The position numbers were made by a program, and so were the translations under genes. Positions 47,470 through 56,443 of a stretch of DNA of 64,000 nt are shown in pieces. The notes beneath the pieces were generated by a model that worked only from the letters and a program-made list of their open reading frames with translations, searched no databases and had not been told where the DNA came from. The stretch is from Pseudoalteromonas viridis (GTDB lineage: Bacteria > Pseudomonadota > Gammaproteobacteria > Enterobacterales > Alteromonadaceae): contig NZ_CP072426.1 in NCBI RefSeq assembly GCF_017742995.1, positions 1,237,392 through 1,301,391 on the forward strand. Direction: 5' to 3'. Within the stretch, counting starts at the first letter, position 1. Each line of letters starts with the position of its first letter.

Positions 47470-47702
47470 ATGACAGACAAAATTGTTGCAATAATACTCA
47501 TTATCGCACTGATGCCTCTTTTTTCTGGTTAGGCAAGACCATTGTCTACATTGCCATGTGCAAGTTCTTCGGGGTCAACGTGACATATAAAGAGGAAGTA
47601 GACGGTGTAATGGTCACAAAAAAAGTAAGAGTGAACAGCAAGATCTCCTACGAGGAACTGGTAGCGCTGTATAAAAAAACTCAGCAGCGAAGGAAGGTGT
47701 AA
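47470..47702 (+). pseudogene. Small membrane protein with frameshift at a T6 run
   Basis: The first frame from the ATG at 47470 (GGAGG upstream) reads MTDKIVAIILIIALMPLFSG and stops at 47532. The overlapping frame continues FWLGKTIVYIAMCKFFGVN, then YKEEVDGVMVTKKVRV and ends KKTQQRRKV at 47702, overlapping the start of the next gene by one base. A seventh T in the TTTTTT run near 47519-47524 would give one ~77-residue protein. Perhaps real −1 slippage, phase variation or an assembly indel. Confidence 0.6.
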
Positions 47703-48181
47703 TGACTACGAAAGCTGCTGCAATTTCCAATACGTGTGCTTCGGTTATCGGGGGCTGCTTATTGTACTTTGCAAACGACTTGCCGGATGAGCAAATAAAG
47801 TTAGCTGCAACTTCCTTGATACCGGGCTTAACCCTCTTTATCGCTTTTGTATTTAAAGTAGCCGCCAGTTATGGGGTCTTAGGTTTGTTCAAGCTTTTAC
47901 TTAAAAGAAAAGCGAAATCTCAACTTGATTCACTCGAAAAGGCTATAAACAACCCTCACATCTCTGAAGAAAAACGCCAAGAGTATCGGAAGGCATACGA
48001 AGAAGCTCTGGATGTTTCTATGCAAGTAGACAACGAAGATATTAGAGAGCTGGTAACTATGACGGATGAGGCACGGACAAACCTTAAAAGTGATATTGCT
48101 TCAGGATACCGAGACAATAAGGAACTGAGCGAATCATTAGCTGCTGAATCTAAGCCAACTAACACTACACCCCAACCATAA
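47702..48181 (+). CDS. Small membrane protein of unknown function, cassette gene 3
   Basis: 159 residues: two hydrophobic segments (CASVIGGCLLYFAND, about 12-27; ATSLIPGLTLFIAFVFKVAA, about 36-55), then a charged helical cytoplasmic part (LLLKRKAKSQLDSLEKAI, KRQEYRKAYEEALDV, a likely coiled coil) and a Thr/Asn/Pro tail. The ATG overlaps the preceding stop (TAATG). It ends four bases before array 2. Confidence 0.75.
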   Translation: MTTKAAAISNTCASVIGGCLLYFANDLPDEQIKLAATSLIPGLTLFIAFVFKVAASYGVLGLFKLLLKRKAKSQLDSLEKAINNPHISEEKRQEYRKAYEEALDVSMQVDNEDIRELVTMTDEARTNLKSDIASGYRDNKELSESLAAESKPTNTTPQP

Positions 48182-48184
48182 TTT

Positions 48185-49986
48185 CGGTTTAGCCCTGCGC
48201 CTGCGGGGAACACTACATGGCACTCATAAAGCTGGCATTCGATCACGGTTCAGCCCCGCTCGTGCGGGGAACACAGCCATGACATTTTAAATTTATAAAC
48301 GTTATGCGGTTCAGCCCCGTGCGTACGGGGAACACAAAAAACCTACCATATCTCTCAGTTTATTAGTCGGTTCAGCCCCGTGCGTACGGGGAACACAACA
48401 GCACAGTGGATGGTTCGGTTAGCACAGACGGTTCAGCTCCGTGCGTACGGGGAACACTGTAGTCTGGGAGATTAACCAAGCGGGACGCTCGGTTCAGCCC
48501 CGTGCGTACGGGGAACACAACTCCGCAGGTGTGATTAGCGCAAAGTCGCAGGGTTCAGCCCCGTGCGTACGGGGAACACGTGAGAAGACCAACGCTTTCT
48601 GCTGCTATCTGCGGTTCAGCCCCGTGCGTACGGGGAACACACATGTTGGCACCCAGGCCAACAACGGCATTGGCGGTTCAGCCCCGTGCGTACGGGGAAC
48701 ACACCCGGTTAGTAAACGTGCCGCTATGGGCGCGCGGTTCAGCCCCGTGCGTACGGGGAACACCGAGCATTGCCCGGACTTCAAACGAACAAAAACGGTT
48801 CAGCCCCGTGCGTACGGGGAACACAATCGACAGATCGAGCGTAGCCACCATGTTCGCGGTTCAGCCCCGTGCGTACGGGGAACACACTGACAGTGCCGTC
48901 AGCTCTCAAATAAATACAGGTTCAGCCCCGTGCGTACGGGGAACACTGTCTACTGCTGCGTCGTTCAGCCGCTCTTTTCGGTTCAGCCCCGTGCGTACGG
49001 GGAACACGCAAAGACTGAACTGGCTGGGCAGCAAAAAGCGCGGTTCAGCCCCGTGCGTACGGGGAACACTCTATTTCTAAACCTGCATCGCTATCATCAC
49101 CCGGTTCAGCCCCGTGCGTACGGGGAACACGTCCATTTCGGCTAGGTCTTGCATGTTGGTTACGGTTCAGCCCCGTGCGTACGGGGAACACGTTGCATGG
49201 GTAAACTTAAAACCGCAACACACGCGGTTCAGCCCCGTGCGTACGGGGAACACATGTCACCGTGCATCAAATCCAGGTTTAGCCCCGGTTCAGCCCCGTG
49301 CGTACGGGGAACACTTGCCGTCAGGGCGGGTTTATTACTCATTACGCGGTTCAGCCCCGTGCGTACGGGGAACACAGGTCATCTAGTTGCAGCGACAGAT
49401 CCTGATCCGGTTCAGCCCCGTGCGTACGGGGAACACTGGCTAAATCTACGTCACTACAAGGCCAGGACCGGTTCAGCCCCGTGCGTACGGGGAACACTTT
49501 GCGTTGTTGTTCGTGATTGGTGACAAACTCGGTTCAGCCCCGTGCGTACGGGGAACACCAAACTGAATTAGAAACAAATCTGGATCATTGCGGTTCAGCC
49601 CCGTGCGTACGGGGAACACTCCGCCAGTTTGAACGTAAACGCCAGATGGTCAGGTTCAGCCCCGTGCGTACGGGGAACACGCGGGTATATAAAAGGATAT
49701 AAATGTCTGCCCACGGTTCAGCCCCGTGCGTACGGGGAACACAGTGATAGTGCATTAGTCGGCAGACCTGACAGCGGTTCAGCCCCGTGCGTACGGGGAA
49801 CACCCAGGGAGTATATCAATGAGCAACACAGCAAACGGTTCAGCCCCGTGCGTACGGGGAACACGGTGCCACCGGTGATGACGGCGAATTCGTCACCGGT
49901 TCAGCCCCGTGCGTACGGGGAACACGCGCTTCTTTGATACTGGCAACACCATATAAGCGGTTCAGCCCCGTGCGTACGGGGAACAC
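48185..49986 (-). CRISPR. CRISPR array 2, type I-E, 30 repeats
   Basis: Thirty repeats and 29 spacers, the same 29-base repeat as array 1. The two left-most (48185, 48246) are degenerate, including GGTTTAGCCCTGCGCCTGCG and a GCTCGTGC variant; 48429 has CAGCTCC; first-base variants occur at 48551 (G), 48918 and 49652 (A). Four spacers are 33 bases, the rest 32. The leader is on the right, so the degenerate end is leader-distal, as in array 1. Spacer 49254-49285 ends in GGTTTAGCCC, nearly a piece of the repeat. Confidence 0.99.
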
Positions 49987-50087
49987 TCTAAAATTATATA
50001 CTTGTTTTCACTAAAGAAAAATCGCATGGAAAAAGTTACCAAAAATATTGGGTACAAATTTGGCCCTGCTTTTCGGATTTTTGTTCG
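49987..50087 (-). promoter_or_regulatory. CRISPR array 2 leader
   Basis: It begins TCTAAAATTATATACTTG right after the last repeat and contains ACCAAAAATATTGGGTACAA at 50038-50058, the same two blocks as the array 1 leader. Between these blocks the sequences differ, so the shared blocks are likely functional sites. Confidence 0.85.
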
Positions 50088-50354
50088 CTATCTAGTCATG
50101 TTGTTAAAGAGCATCTGTTTAATGTAGCAACACAGCAGGCAGGAAAAAAGAGTTATAGCCAGGGTCATAAACAAACAGAACAAGATCAGGCCAAGCAGTA
50201 TCGCGGCTAAAAATGCCACCAGCGGCGAGGTGAGTAAGAGCACCCATTCGGCCTCAATAACGGCAAAGCACACCGTTGTAAAAAAGCCAAACAGATAGAG
50301 AAAGTGGCCATCAAGCCAGAATTCGCCCTTGTCGTACAAAGCTTGCAACCACAT
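50088..50354 (-). CDS. Small integral membrane protein, unknown
   Basis: About 88 residues, with two or three hydrophobic helices (FLYLFGFFTTVCFAVI, EWVLLLTSPLVAFLAAILLG, ILFCLFMTLAITLFSCLLC). The start at 50354 (MWLQAL) has AGGG nearby; a GTG 21 bases upstream is the alternative. It follows the gene at 50381 by 26 bases and probably shares its transcript. The stop lies inside the region of the array 2 leader. Confidence 0.65.
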   Translation of the reverse strand: MWLQALYDKGEFWLDGHFLYLFGFFTTVCFAVIEAEWVLLLTSPLVAFLAAILLGLILFCLFMTLAITLFSCLLCCYIKQMLFNNMTR

Positions 50355-50380
50355 ACAAACCCTGCATTCTTCCACCCTCT

Positions 50381-50815
50381 TTACGCCCCATTATTTCTGC
50401 TGGTGCCAAATACGTACCCTAGCAGCGCGGTCAGGGTTGGGAACAGCACGTTAAGTATGATCAGCTGGAGGGTGTCGAACCAGAAGGCGCGGAAGGTGGC
50501 GCGCTGAGTCGCGAGCAGTTCGAGCTTGGCCTGCATTTGTTCGGCGGTCAGTGTGTTGTTGGGGTTGGCGGTGATGGCGTTAAAAAAGCGGATTTCGCCC
50601 CAGACAAAAATACTGAGAATGATCAGCAAAAAGCCGATTAGCACGGCAATGATCCCCCAGGTGAGGTTTACGCCGGCTTTTTCTTTGCCTGTGAGTGGCT
50701 CCGGGTCGGAGACCGGGGCTTCCATGGGTGATGAGTCCTGGGCGGAGCTTAAGTCCAGGTTTTGCCATGGTGATTGTGTGTGGTTTTGGTCGCTGTCCTG
50801 TGCGTTACCCGTCAT
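50381..50815 (-). CDS. Membrane protein of unknown function
   Basis: 144 residues: a polar, Ser/Gln/Asp/Pro-rich N-terminus (1-45), a membrane helix (about 50-75, LTWGIIAVLIGFLLIILSIFVW), a helical linker (LTAEQMQAKLELLATQRATFRAF), and a second hydrophobic segment near the end (LQLIILNVLFPTLTALLGYVFG). I do not recognise it. The order in the unit is RHH-like gene, this, small membrane protein. Confidence 0.65.
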   Translation of the reverse strand: MTGNAQDSDQNHTQSPWQNLDLSSAQDSSPMEAPVSDPEPLTGKEKAGVNLTWGIIAVLIGFLLIILSIFVWGEIRFFNAITANPNNTLTAEQMQAKLELLATQRATFRAFWFDTLQLIILNVLFPTLTALLGYVFGTSRNNGA

Positions 50816-50824
50816 CCTGTGTAC

Positions 50825-51079
50825 CTAATGTTGTGCGTTGGGTTTTGATTTATTGATGTTGTTGAGTTCAGGCATAACCAGCCGATGTACGTCTTTGCCT
50901 TGCTTGTCTGCCGATAAAATGGCTCTGTCGTGTACCACTTCGTCTGAGGCCCAGTCCAATAAGGTCAGTGCCACTTTGGTCAGATCGCTGGACTTTTTTA
51001 ACCCTAAGCGTTGCTGTAGCTGGGCCAGATAGTCTGCGTCAACGGAAAAGCGTACTTCGGTTTTTTTGCTGTCTGCCAT
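50825..51079 (-). CDS. Small ribbon-helix-helix-like protein
   Basis: 84 residues. MADSKKTEVRFSVDADYLAQ then LQQRLGLKKSSDLTKVALTL has the strand-helix-helix spacing of small DNA-binding (Arc/MetJ-type) proteins, though its length is greater and the strand weak. I chose the ATG at 51079 with GGAG upstream over the longer ORF. It leads the three-gene group and may control it. Confidence 0.6.
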   Translation of the reverse strand: MADSKKTEVRFSVDADYLAQLQQRLGLKKSSDLTKVALTLLDWASDEVVHDRAILSADKQGKDVHRLVMPELNNINKSKPNAQH

Positions 51080-51214
51080 AATTACTCCAAAAAGTTTCCG
51101 GATTTTCTCCAATCTTAGTGGAATATTCGAGGCGGCGCAATTAAAACAAGGCTGAAGCATAGATCAACAAAGGCCAGTCAACTGGCTGGCCTTGTGTTTA
51201 TCGTGTATGCGCTG

Positions 51215-51916
51215 TTAGAAGCTATATCTAAAGTTAACGTCTAACGTGCTGTAGTCATCAACATTACGATATTCGGTATTGACCGAAAACTTACTATTAA
51301 AGTGATAACCTGCACCAACAAAAAGCAGCGGACTGCTATCGCCGTCTTCGCCGGTGGCTTTTTCGAAGCCTAACCCTGCTTTTAACTCAAGATTTTCCAG
51401 CACTCGTGTCTGATATTGGCCACGCAAACGGTAAATAGTGCTATCGTCCTCAGCAGACTCACTCGATGGTCTGACTGACTCGCTACCGTCCTGGTAACCA
51501 ATCGTCACCGTACCATCCAGTGACAGGTCAACTCGACCAATATGCAGGCTCACATCAAAAATAGACGTTTCGTCGAGTGTGTGGATATAACCCGCACCCA
51601 CTGTATATTGCTGAATTTCAAATTCTGTATCAAAAGTGAGGAACTTTGGATTTGTCGCCCGCAAAAATGGATCGCTGTAGTATACGCGGTTATAATCACT
51701 CACATTGTAGTAACGGCCTTCCATATACAGGTTATCAAAGCGCTTGCTCAGTGCCAGATTGAAACCGTTCAAAACATCAAGTGGCTCAATATCTTTGTCA
51801 TCAATTTCAAAACGTTTGTAACCCACTTCTACTTTGTCAAAGTTAATGGTGTGAGCGGCTGCAGACGCACCTGTCAGAAGCGTGACCAGTCCAGCCACAA
51901 GAGATAACTGCTTCAT
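51215..51916 (-). CDS. Outer-membrane beta-barrel protein (intact homologue)
   Basis: 233 residues: signal peptide (MKQLSLVAGLVTLLTGASAAA), then alternating strands with VEVGYKRFE, LALSKRFDNLYMEGRYY, QYTVGAGYIHTLDE, FDVSLHIGRV, RLRGQYQTRVLENLELKAG, FVGAGYHFNSKFSVNTEYRN and a C-terminal Phe (RYSF), as in eight-stranded barrels. The disrupted gene at 31248-31921 is its paralogue. AAGGAA precedes the ATG. Function unknown. Confidence 0.85.
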   Translation of the reverse strand: MKQLSLVAGLVTLLTGASAAAHTINFDKVEVGYKRFEIDDKDIEPLDVLNGFNLALSKRFDNLYMEGRYYNVSDYNRVYYSDPFLRATNPKFLTFDTEFEIQQYTVGAGYIHTLDETSIFDVSLHIGRVDLSLDGTVTIGYQDGSESVRPSSESAEDDSTIYRLRGQYQTRVLENLELKAGLGFEKATGEDGDSSPLLFVGAGYHFNSKFSVNTEYRNVDDYSTLDVNFRYSF

Positions 51917-52119
51917 TGTGTTCCTTATATTTCTATCTCAAACAAATTAGACTACCGGGCCCGTCTTGACCCCAATATAGCTGCGCGCATTATAGGTATT
52001 TGATCTAAGAAGTATAGGATCATCGCAATAGATGTATAAAAAGCAGGTTGGCCGGGCAGATACGGCTCAATTATTAAAAGTAGGGGGCTTACGCTCACAT
52101 AAGCCCCGCAACTTATTTC

Positions 52120-53112
52120 TTACTCACACTGCGCCGCCGGGTAGGTGTCTACCTCATTGGTTATATGTGAATAGTAGCTATTATTGGTGATGGCCGTGGT
52201 GCCGTAATGTCCGGCATCCGGGCCTATGGTAAAGCTGTTTTGTGCACCCAGGCCGGCGCGAATAAAGGCTTCGGCATCGGTTTTTGCATTTCCGTAGGCA
52301 CGTACAATATTCAGGCCCTGCGATTGCAGCTGCTGGATCTGCTCAATTTTGTATTCAGCGGTTCTGAACAGGCTGGTTTCATTGCTCAAAGAGGTACGCA
52401 GGAAACCACGCGGCAGCCCCATCCAGTTTAACCAGTCGCGGGTGCCTTTGGCATACCAATAAACACGCGCGGTCAGGTAAACCGGCTGATAGCCCAGATC
52501 CAGATAACGGCGTACCAGGCTGTATGCGCCCTCTTTTTGGTCGGCGCGATCAATCCCGGTGTAGTCGCCAATTTGTTCGGCGTCCGACTCGGTTAAAGTG
52601 CCGTCAATATCAAACAGTACGGCTGGTGTATTTGGCTGTATGACAGTGACAAACCCTTCCGCCCCGGTGCCATCGGCAGGCACTGCGGCATAAATGCGGT
52701 ACTGGCCCGCGTTCATTGCCGGTAAGGTTACGCTGGCCTTGCCATCGCTGTTGGTCACGGCATCGCCCAGGTAACGCCAGTCGCTGTCTTGCTGTCCGCG
52801 CAGATAAAAGCGGACCGTTTCAAATTCCAGGTCTTTGTGTGCAACCGCGCCGTAATCAAACTTTGCTGTTACTTTTACACTATTGCCCTCTGCTACTACT
52901 TCGTCATGTACCATATGAAAACTGGGCAACCAGGTAATCAAGCGATTAAGCCCATTGCGATACCCGGCACTGGGCACATCAGGTTTGACATAGTTTTGCT
53001 CAATCCAGCTTGGATCTGGGCACTGTGGCAACGCATTCGCGCCAAAAGACCATGCAATGGCTGCAATTGCAACCGATTTAGCTGTGATATGAGCCAACCT
53101 TGATAACTTCAT
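52120..53112 (-). CDS. Exported LNS2/HAD-like phosphatase-domain protein
   Basis: 330 residues with a signal peptide (AKSVAIAAIAWSFGANA), an Ig-like beta region (about 70-160) and a C-terminal HAD-fold domain of the LNS2 (lipin/Ned1/Smp2) kind. The catalytic DIDGTLTESD motif is near residue 170, then YLTARVYWYAKGTRDWL, TSLSNETSLFRTAEYKIEQI and AYGNAKTDAEAF. Lipins dephosphorylate phosphatidic acid; a periplasmic lipid phosphatase or a surface binding protein is likely. It stands alone. Confidence 0.85.
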   Translation of the reverse strand: MKLSRLAHITAKSVAIAAIAWSFGANALPQCPDPSWIEQNYVKPDVPSAGYRNGLNRLITWLPSFHMVHDEVVAEGNSVKVTAKFDYGAVAHKDLEFETVRFYLRGQQDSDWRYLGDAVTNSDGKASVTLPAMNAGQYRIYAAVPADGTGAEGFVTVIQPNTPAVLFDIDGTLTESDAEQIGDYTGIDRADQKEGAYSLVRRYLDLGYQPVYLTARVYWYAKGTRDWLNWMGLPRGFLRTSLSNETSLFRTAEYKIEQIQQLQSQGLNIVRAYGNAKTDAEAFIRAGLGAQNSFTIGPDAGHYGTTAITNNSYYSHITNEVDTYPAAQCE

Positions 53113-53234
53113 ATATACTCCCGTCGTTGAATTCGAGGCAAGAATATATACTCTAGATTACATTTTTATTAACGCAAACTTTTCACATTAACATTTTAAA
53201 TTAACAATGAGGTTACCCTAGGCAGATAACGCCG

Positions 53235-53963
53235 CTATAAACGCGTCGCCATGGTCGTGTTAAGGTTTGCGCCACGTCCGGTGCTAACCGGGGGATTTTC
53301 TGTCGGTGTGTGGCTGTGCACCGAGACGTTTTTGAACGGTGATGAGTGGATGTTTCGCTTTGCAGCGACCCAAGCATATTGTCCATATGATTCAAACACA
53401 TAGTTACCACTGGGCAGCTGTATTTGGCCGTAAATTACGTCGTTAGTCAATGTCAGGTGCACTTGATAGCGTTCATCCGCTTGCTTACCCACTTGCCCGG
53501 TCAATCGCTTTTCCTGATCTGTCTGTGTGATATCTACGATTTCAGAGCAAATTTTTTCCTGTGTCTGAGGAATTAAAAATTCAAAGCTGTCGCCGATTGC
53601 CAAGGTGCGAATGCTTTTTACGTCCAGTTCCACGTAGGCTTCGTTATGCAATTCATAAGGCACAGTGGTACTCGATTTGAAAAATGCCCTGGCGTGCTGC
53701 GACTCTTTATTGATGGTGTAGTAGGTGCTTTGTAATTCATGTTGTGGCAGCCTGACGTCACTGTTTTTATAACCCGATGTCGCAGGTTCCGGTTCATGGG
53801 TCATGGCCAGTTGTAGCTGCGCCACATTCAGCGGCGCACTATGCTGCCCGCCCGACGCGTCTGGCGCGTCAGCAAAGGCTCGCTCATTGTCATAAAAAAG
53901 CAATGAGGCACACGACACCAACCCAATGGCGCCCATTAATATGTAAGTAGACACTTTCAACAT
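53235..53963 (-). CDS. Secreted protein of unknown function
   Basis: 242 residues: signal or anchor segment (MLKVSTYILMGAIGLVSCAS, with a possible lipobox Cys at LVSC), an Asp/Ser/His-rich mature N-terminus and a beta-rich part (GQIQLPSGNYVFESYGQYAWVA) that recalls regions seen beside secreted metalloproteases. Without a search I do not assign a family. An unlikely ribosome-binding site leaves the start open. Confidence 0.6.
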   Translation of the reverse strand: MLKVSTYILMGAIGLVSCASLLFYDNERAFADAPDASGGQHSAPLNVAQLQLAMTHEPEPATSGYKNSDVRLPQHELQSTYYTINKESQHARAFFKSSTTVPYELHNEAYVELDVKSIRTLAIGDSFEFLIPQTQEKICSEIVDITQTDQEKRLTGQVGKQADERYQVHLTLTNDVIYGQIQLPSGNYVFESYGQYAWVAAKRNIHSSPFKNVSVHSHTPTENPPVSTGRGANLNTTMATRL

Positions 53964-54292
53964 ATCAATAAATTAACAAATGAAGTACTAATGGGAACAT
54001 TAATTGCTCCGCCGCTTTTTATCAAGTGAGATTAATGCGCACATCGGCCGCCAGCGCCGCGCTCATCTATAACCAATCTAATATCAACATGTTAAAAGAG
54101 AAACACTATTTACCTTTGTTTACATTACCAGACGCGCCAAACAACTGAATTCTCTACTTAAAGGGCAATTTTCACACAACCGCTGCGCATCTGGGTCTGT
54201 CAGTGCTATGCTTGAAGATTAATAAAAGTCCAATCGAAGGCCTGTGTAAGGGCACCCAAGGGCAGCAACTGGAATACAAATAGGTCGATTTA
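53964..54292. other. Intergenic region without recognised features
   Basis: About 330 bases, divergent promoter zone for genes at 53963 and 54293. No repeat or ORF supported. Confidence 0.5.
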
Positions 54293-55486
54293 ATGCAGGT
54301 TCATGATCTTACATTGATGCTGTCTTTATGGATTGCATCTCTTGCAGGTGCCACTGTGCTGTTTGTGATCTCAAAAATGACACAAACGATTGTGGGCACA
54401 CGCCTGTGGTCACTGGCCATGTTGCTGCTTTCCTTTGCCTATCTGGCGCAGCTGACCATGCAAAACCTGGACGTTCAGTGGCGCGTATTAACCTTTAATA
54501 GTTTCCTGATATTGGGGCACTCGGCCTGGTTAATTGGCACCTGGCAGTTTGTTAAACGCACGCCCTCTAAACAAAAAATCGCCTGGTTAGTCTTACCCAT
54601 TTTGCTTATCTCCTGGCTGACCGCCACCGTAATACCCGACAGGGAGCTGCGTATTACCCTGATTGGCGTGTGGCTGATAGCGGTGCGCTGCCACTACGCC
54701 TGGGTGCTGTACAGGCACGCTCGTCAGGACAAAAATGAGTTTTTGGCTGCCAGGATCACCGTCGGCGTAGTGTTACTGGAAGTGTCTTTTTCCGTTCTCT
54801 ATACCCTGCAAGGTGCGCTGGGCAATTTACCGCAGATAGGCGAGGCCTTTAACTGGGTTGCAGGCTATACCTGGGTGGCAGCGTTATTGGGGATCCTGGC
54901 TGGTACTCCCATTTTGTTGCTACTCAGTGCCGGACGCTTTGTGAAAGAGCTGGAGTTTGCCGCCAACCACGACCTGCTGACCGGGCTGCTTAATCGTCGC
55001 GGCCTGGCCCGGCAACTAAACGAGCTGCTGCCCCTGAGCAAGCGCAAGTGCGATTCGCTCACCGTGATGATGATTGACCTCGACCATTTTAAGCGAGTTA
55101 ACGACTTATACGGCCACCACAATGGCGACCGTGCGATTGTCTGTCTTGCCGAAGTGCTACAAAAGCACTTTCGCAGCGCCGATCTGCAGGCGCGCTGGGG
55201 TGGCGAAGAGTTTTGTCTGGTGCTGTTCGATATGCAGCCCGACATGGCGGTGGCAAGTGCAAACAAACTACAAGCCACCTTTGCAACGCAAAGCCTGCAA
55301 CTAGGGTTACAGGACACGCCGTTAACCATCAGTATTGGCATTGCCTGTACCCGGGAGATCAGCCAGCAGGGGTTCGAAAGCACCCAGAACCAGGCCGACA
55401 ATGCCTTGTACGATGCCAAACATGCCGGGCGCAACTGCGTAAAAGTGGCCAGCATGGCGCTCAGCCTGCTCGAAGAAAATCCCTGA
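54293..55486 (+). CDS. Membrane-bound diguanylate cyclase (GGDEF)
   Basis: 397 residues. Seven hydrophobic helices (about 10-215) precede a GGDEF domain (about 228-390): DLLTGLLNRRG, DLDHFKRVNDLYGHHNGD, the active-site RWGGEEF and ISIGIA. The family makes cyclic di-GMP from GTP; the GGEEF variant is active in most homologues. An RxxD product-inhibition site is not evident. It sits on its own and is convergent with the QorB-like gene. Confidence 0.95.
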   Translation: MQVHDLTLMLSLWIASLAGATVLFVISKMTQTIVGTRLWSLAMLLLSFAYLAQLTMQNLDVQWRVLTFNSFLILGHSAWLIGTWQFVKRTPSKQKIAWLVLPILLISWLTATVIPDRELRITLIGVWLIAVRCHYAWVLYRHARQDKNEFLAARITVGVVLLEVSFSVLYTLQGALGNLPQIGEAFNWVAGYTWVAALLGILAGTPILLLLSAGRFVKELEFAANHDLLTGLLNRRGLARQLNELLPLSKRKCDSLTVMMIDLDHFKRVNDLYGHHNGDRAIVCLAEVLQKHFRSADLQARWGGEEFCLVLFDMQPDMAVASANKLQATFATQSLQLGLQDTPLTISIGIACTREISQQGFESTQNQADNALYDAKHAGRNCVKVASMALSLLEENP

Positions 55487-55489
55487 GCT

Positions 55490-56344
55490 TTAAACGCTTA
55501 ACTGATGCGCCAAACTCTGCAACATTGGCGTGGTTGGCCGACCTATCAGGCGGCTCAGCGTGCCGCTGCTATCGTGCAGCCAGTGCGCATTGGCCTGTAC
55601 TTCAGCATCGGCCAGCAACGCAGCAAATCCGGCCGGTAATCCCAGCTGAGTCAGAAAATCCGCATACTGCTGTTCAGATACATACTGAGTAACGACGGTT
55701 TTGCCGCTAAGCTCACTGGCAAGCTCGGCCAGCCCCTGCAAAGTAAAGCTCTGATCGCCCGCCAGTTCATAGGTGTTGCCTGCATGATCCGGTTCGGTGA
55801 GCACCACCGCTGCGGCCTCGGCATAATCTGCCCGTGCGGCACTGGCAATGCGCCCTTCATGCATGGCTCCCACAATAGTCCCTGCAGCGATACAGCCGGC
55901 AATGCCCGCACTGTAATTTTCGTTGTACCAGCCGTTGCGCAGCAACACATAAGGCAGGCCTGAGTCTTTGATCAACTGCTCGGTTACCCGGTGCTCTTCA
56001 CTCAGTTGCATAGGCGATGTACCGGCATGCAATATACTGGTATAGGCCAGCAAAGTCACATCTGCTTGTTTCGCAGCCTGGATGACTGCGCTGTGCTGCC
56101 GTACCCGCTGGCCAATCATATTACCCGATATAAGTAATAGCTTACTTACGCCTTTAAGTGCATCTGTTAAGGTTTGCGGCTGATCGTAATCTGCGGCTCT
56201 GAGCGTTACGCCAAGACGGCTTAAGGCTTCAGCCTGCTTAGGGTCACGTACCAGGGCCACTACCTGAGATGCCGGTACTTGCTTTAAAAGTGCCGCTATA
56301 ACCAAACGACCCAGCTGACCATTTGCGCCTGTTACTGCAATCAT
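55490..56344 (-). CDS. NmrA/QorB-like NAD(P)-dependent oxidoreductase
   Basis: 284 residues with a Rossmann motif (IAVTGANGQLGRLVIAAL), KLLLISGNMIGQRVRQH and ELAGDQSFTLQGLA, the pattern of QorB (NAD(P)H:quinone oxidoreductase 2). It is cytosolic. I chose the ATG at 56344 with GGAGAG upstream rather than the longest ORF. It is divergent from the LysR gene with a 99-base shared region and may be regulated by it. Confidence 0.9.
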   Translation of the reverse strand: MIAVTGANGQLGRLVIAALLKQVPASQVVALVRDPKQAEALSRLGVTLRAADYDQPQTLTDALKGVSKLLLISGNMIGQRVRQHSAVIQAAKQADVTLLAYTSILHAGTSPMQLSEEHRVTEQLIKDSGLPYVLLRNGWYNENYSAGIAGCIAAGTIVGAMHEGRIASAARADYAEAAAVVLTEPDHAGNTYELAGDQSFTLQGLAELASELSGKTVVTQYVSEQQYADFLTQLGLPAGFAALLADAEVQANAHWLHDSSGTLSRLIGRPTTPMLQSLAHQLSV

Positions 56345-56395
56345 ATTATCTCTCCACTGTTTGTGTTTTATGTTGACGGGCTTATTGTCTGGCAA

Positions 56396-56422
56396 AATGA
56401 CTGTTATCATAAGATGGTCATT
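56396..56422. promoter_or_regulatory. Dyad in the shared LysR/QorB-like control region
   Basis: AATGAC (56396-56401) and GTCATT (56417-56422) are inverted around 15 bases, and lie in the 99-base region between the divergent genes. This has the size of a LysR-type binding site. Confidence 0.55.
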
Positions 56423-56443
56423 ACAAAATGAAGCGTTCTGAAA

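Noticed and set aside
48441..49937. ORFs of 70-166 codons with the same repeating peptides
   Set aside because: They are translations of array 2 repeats and spacers.
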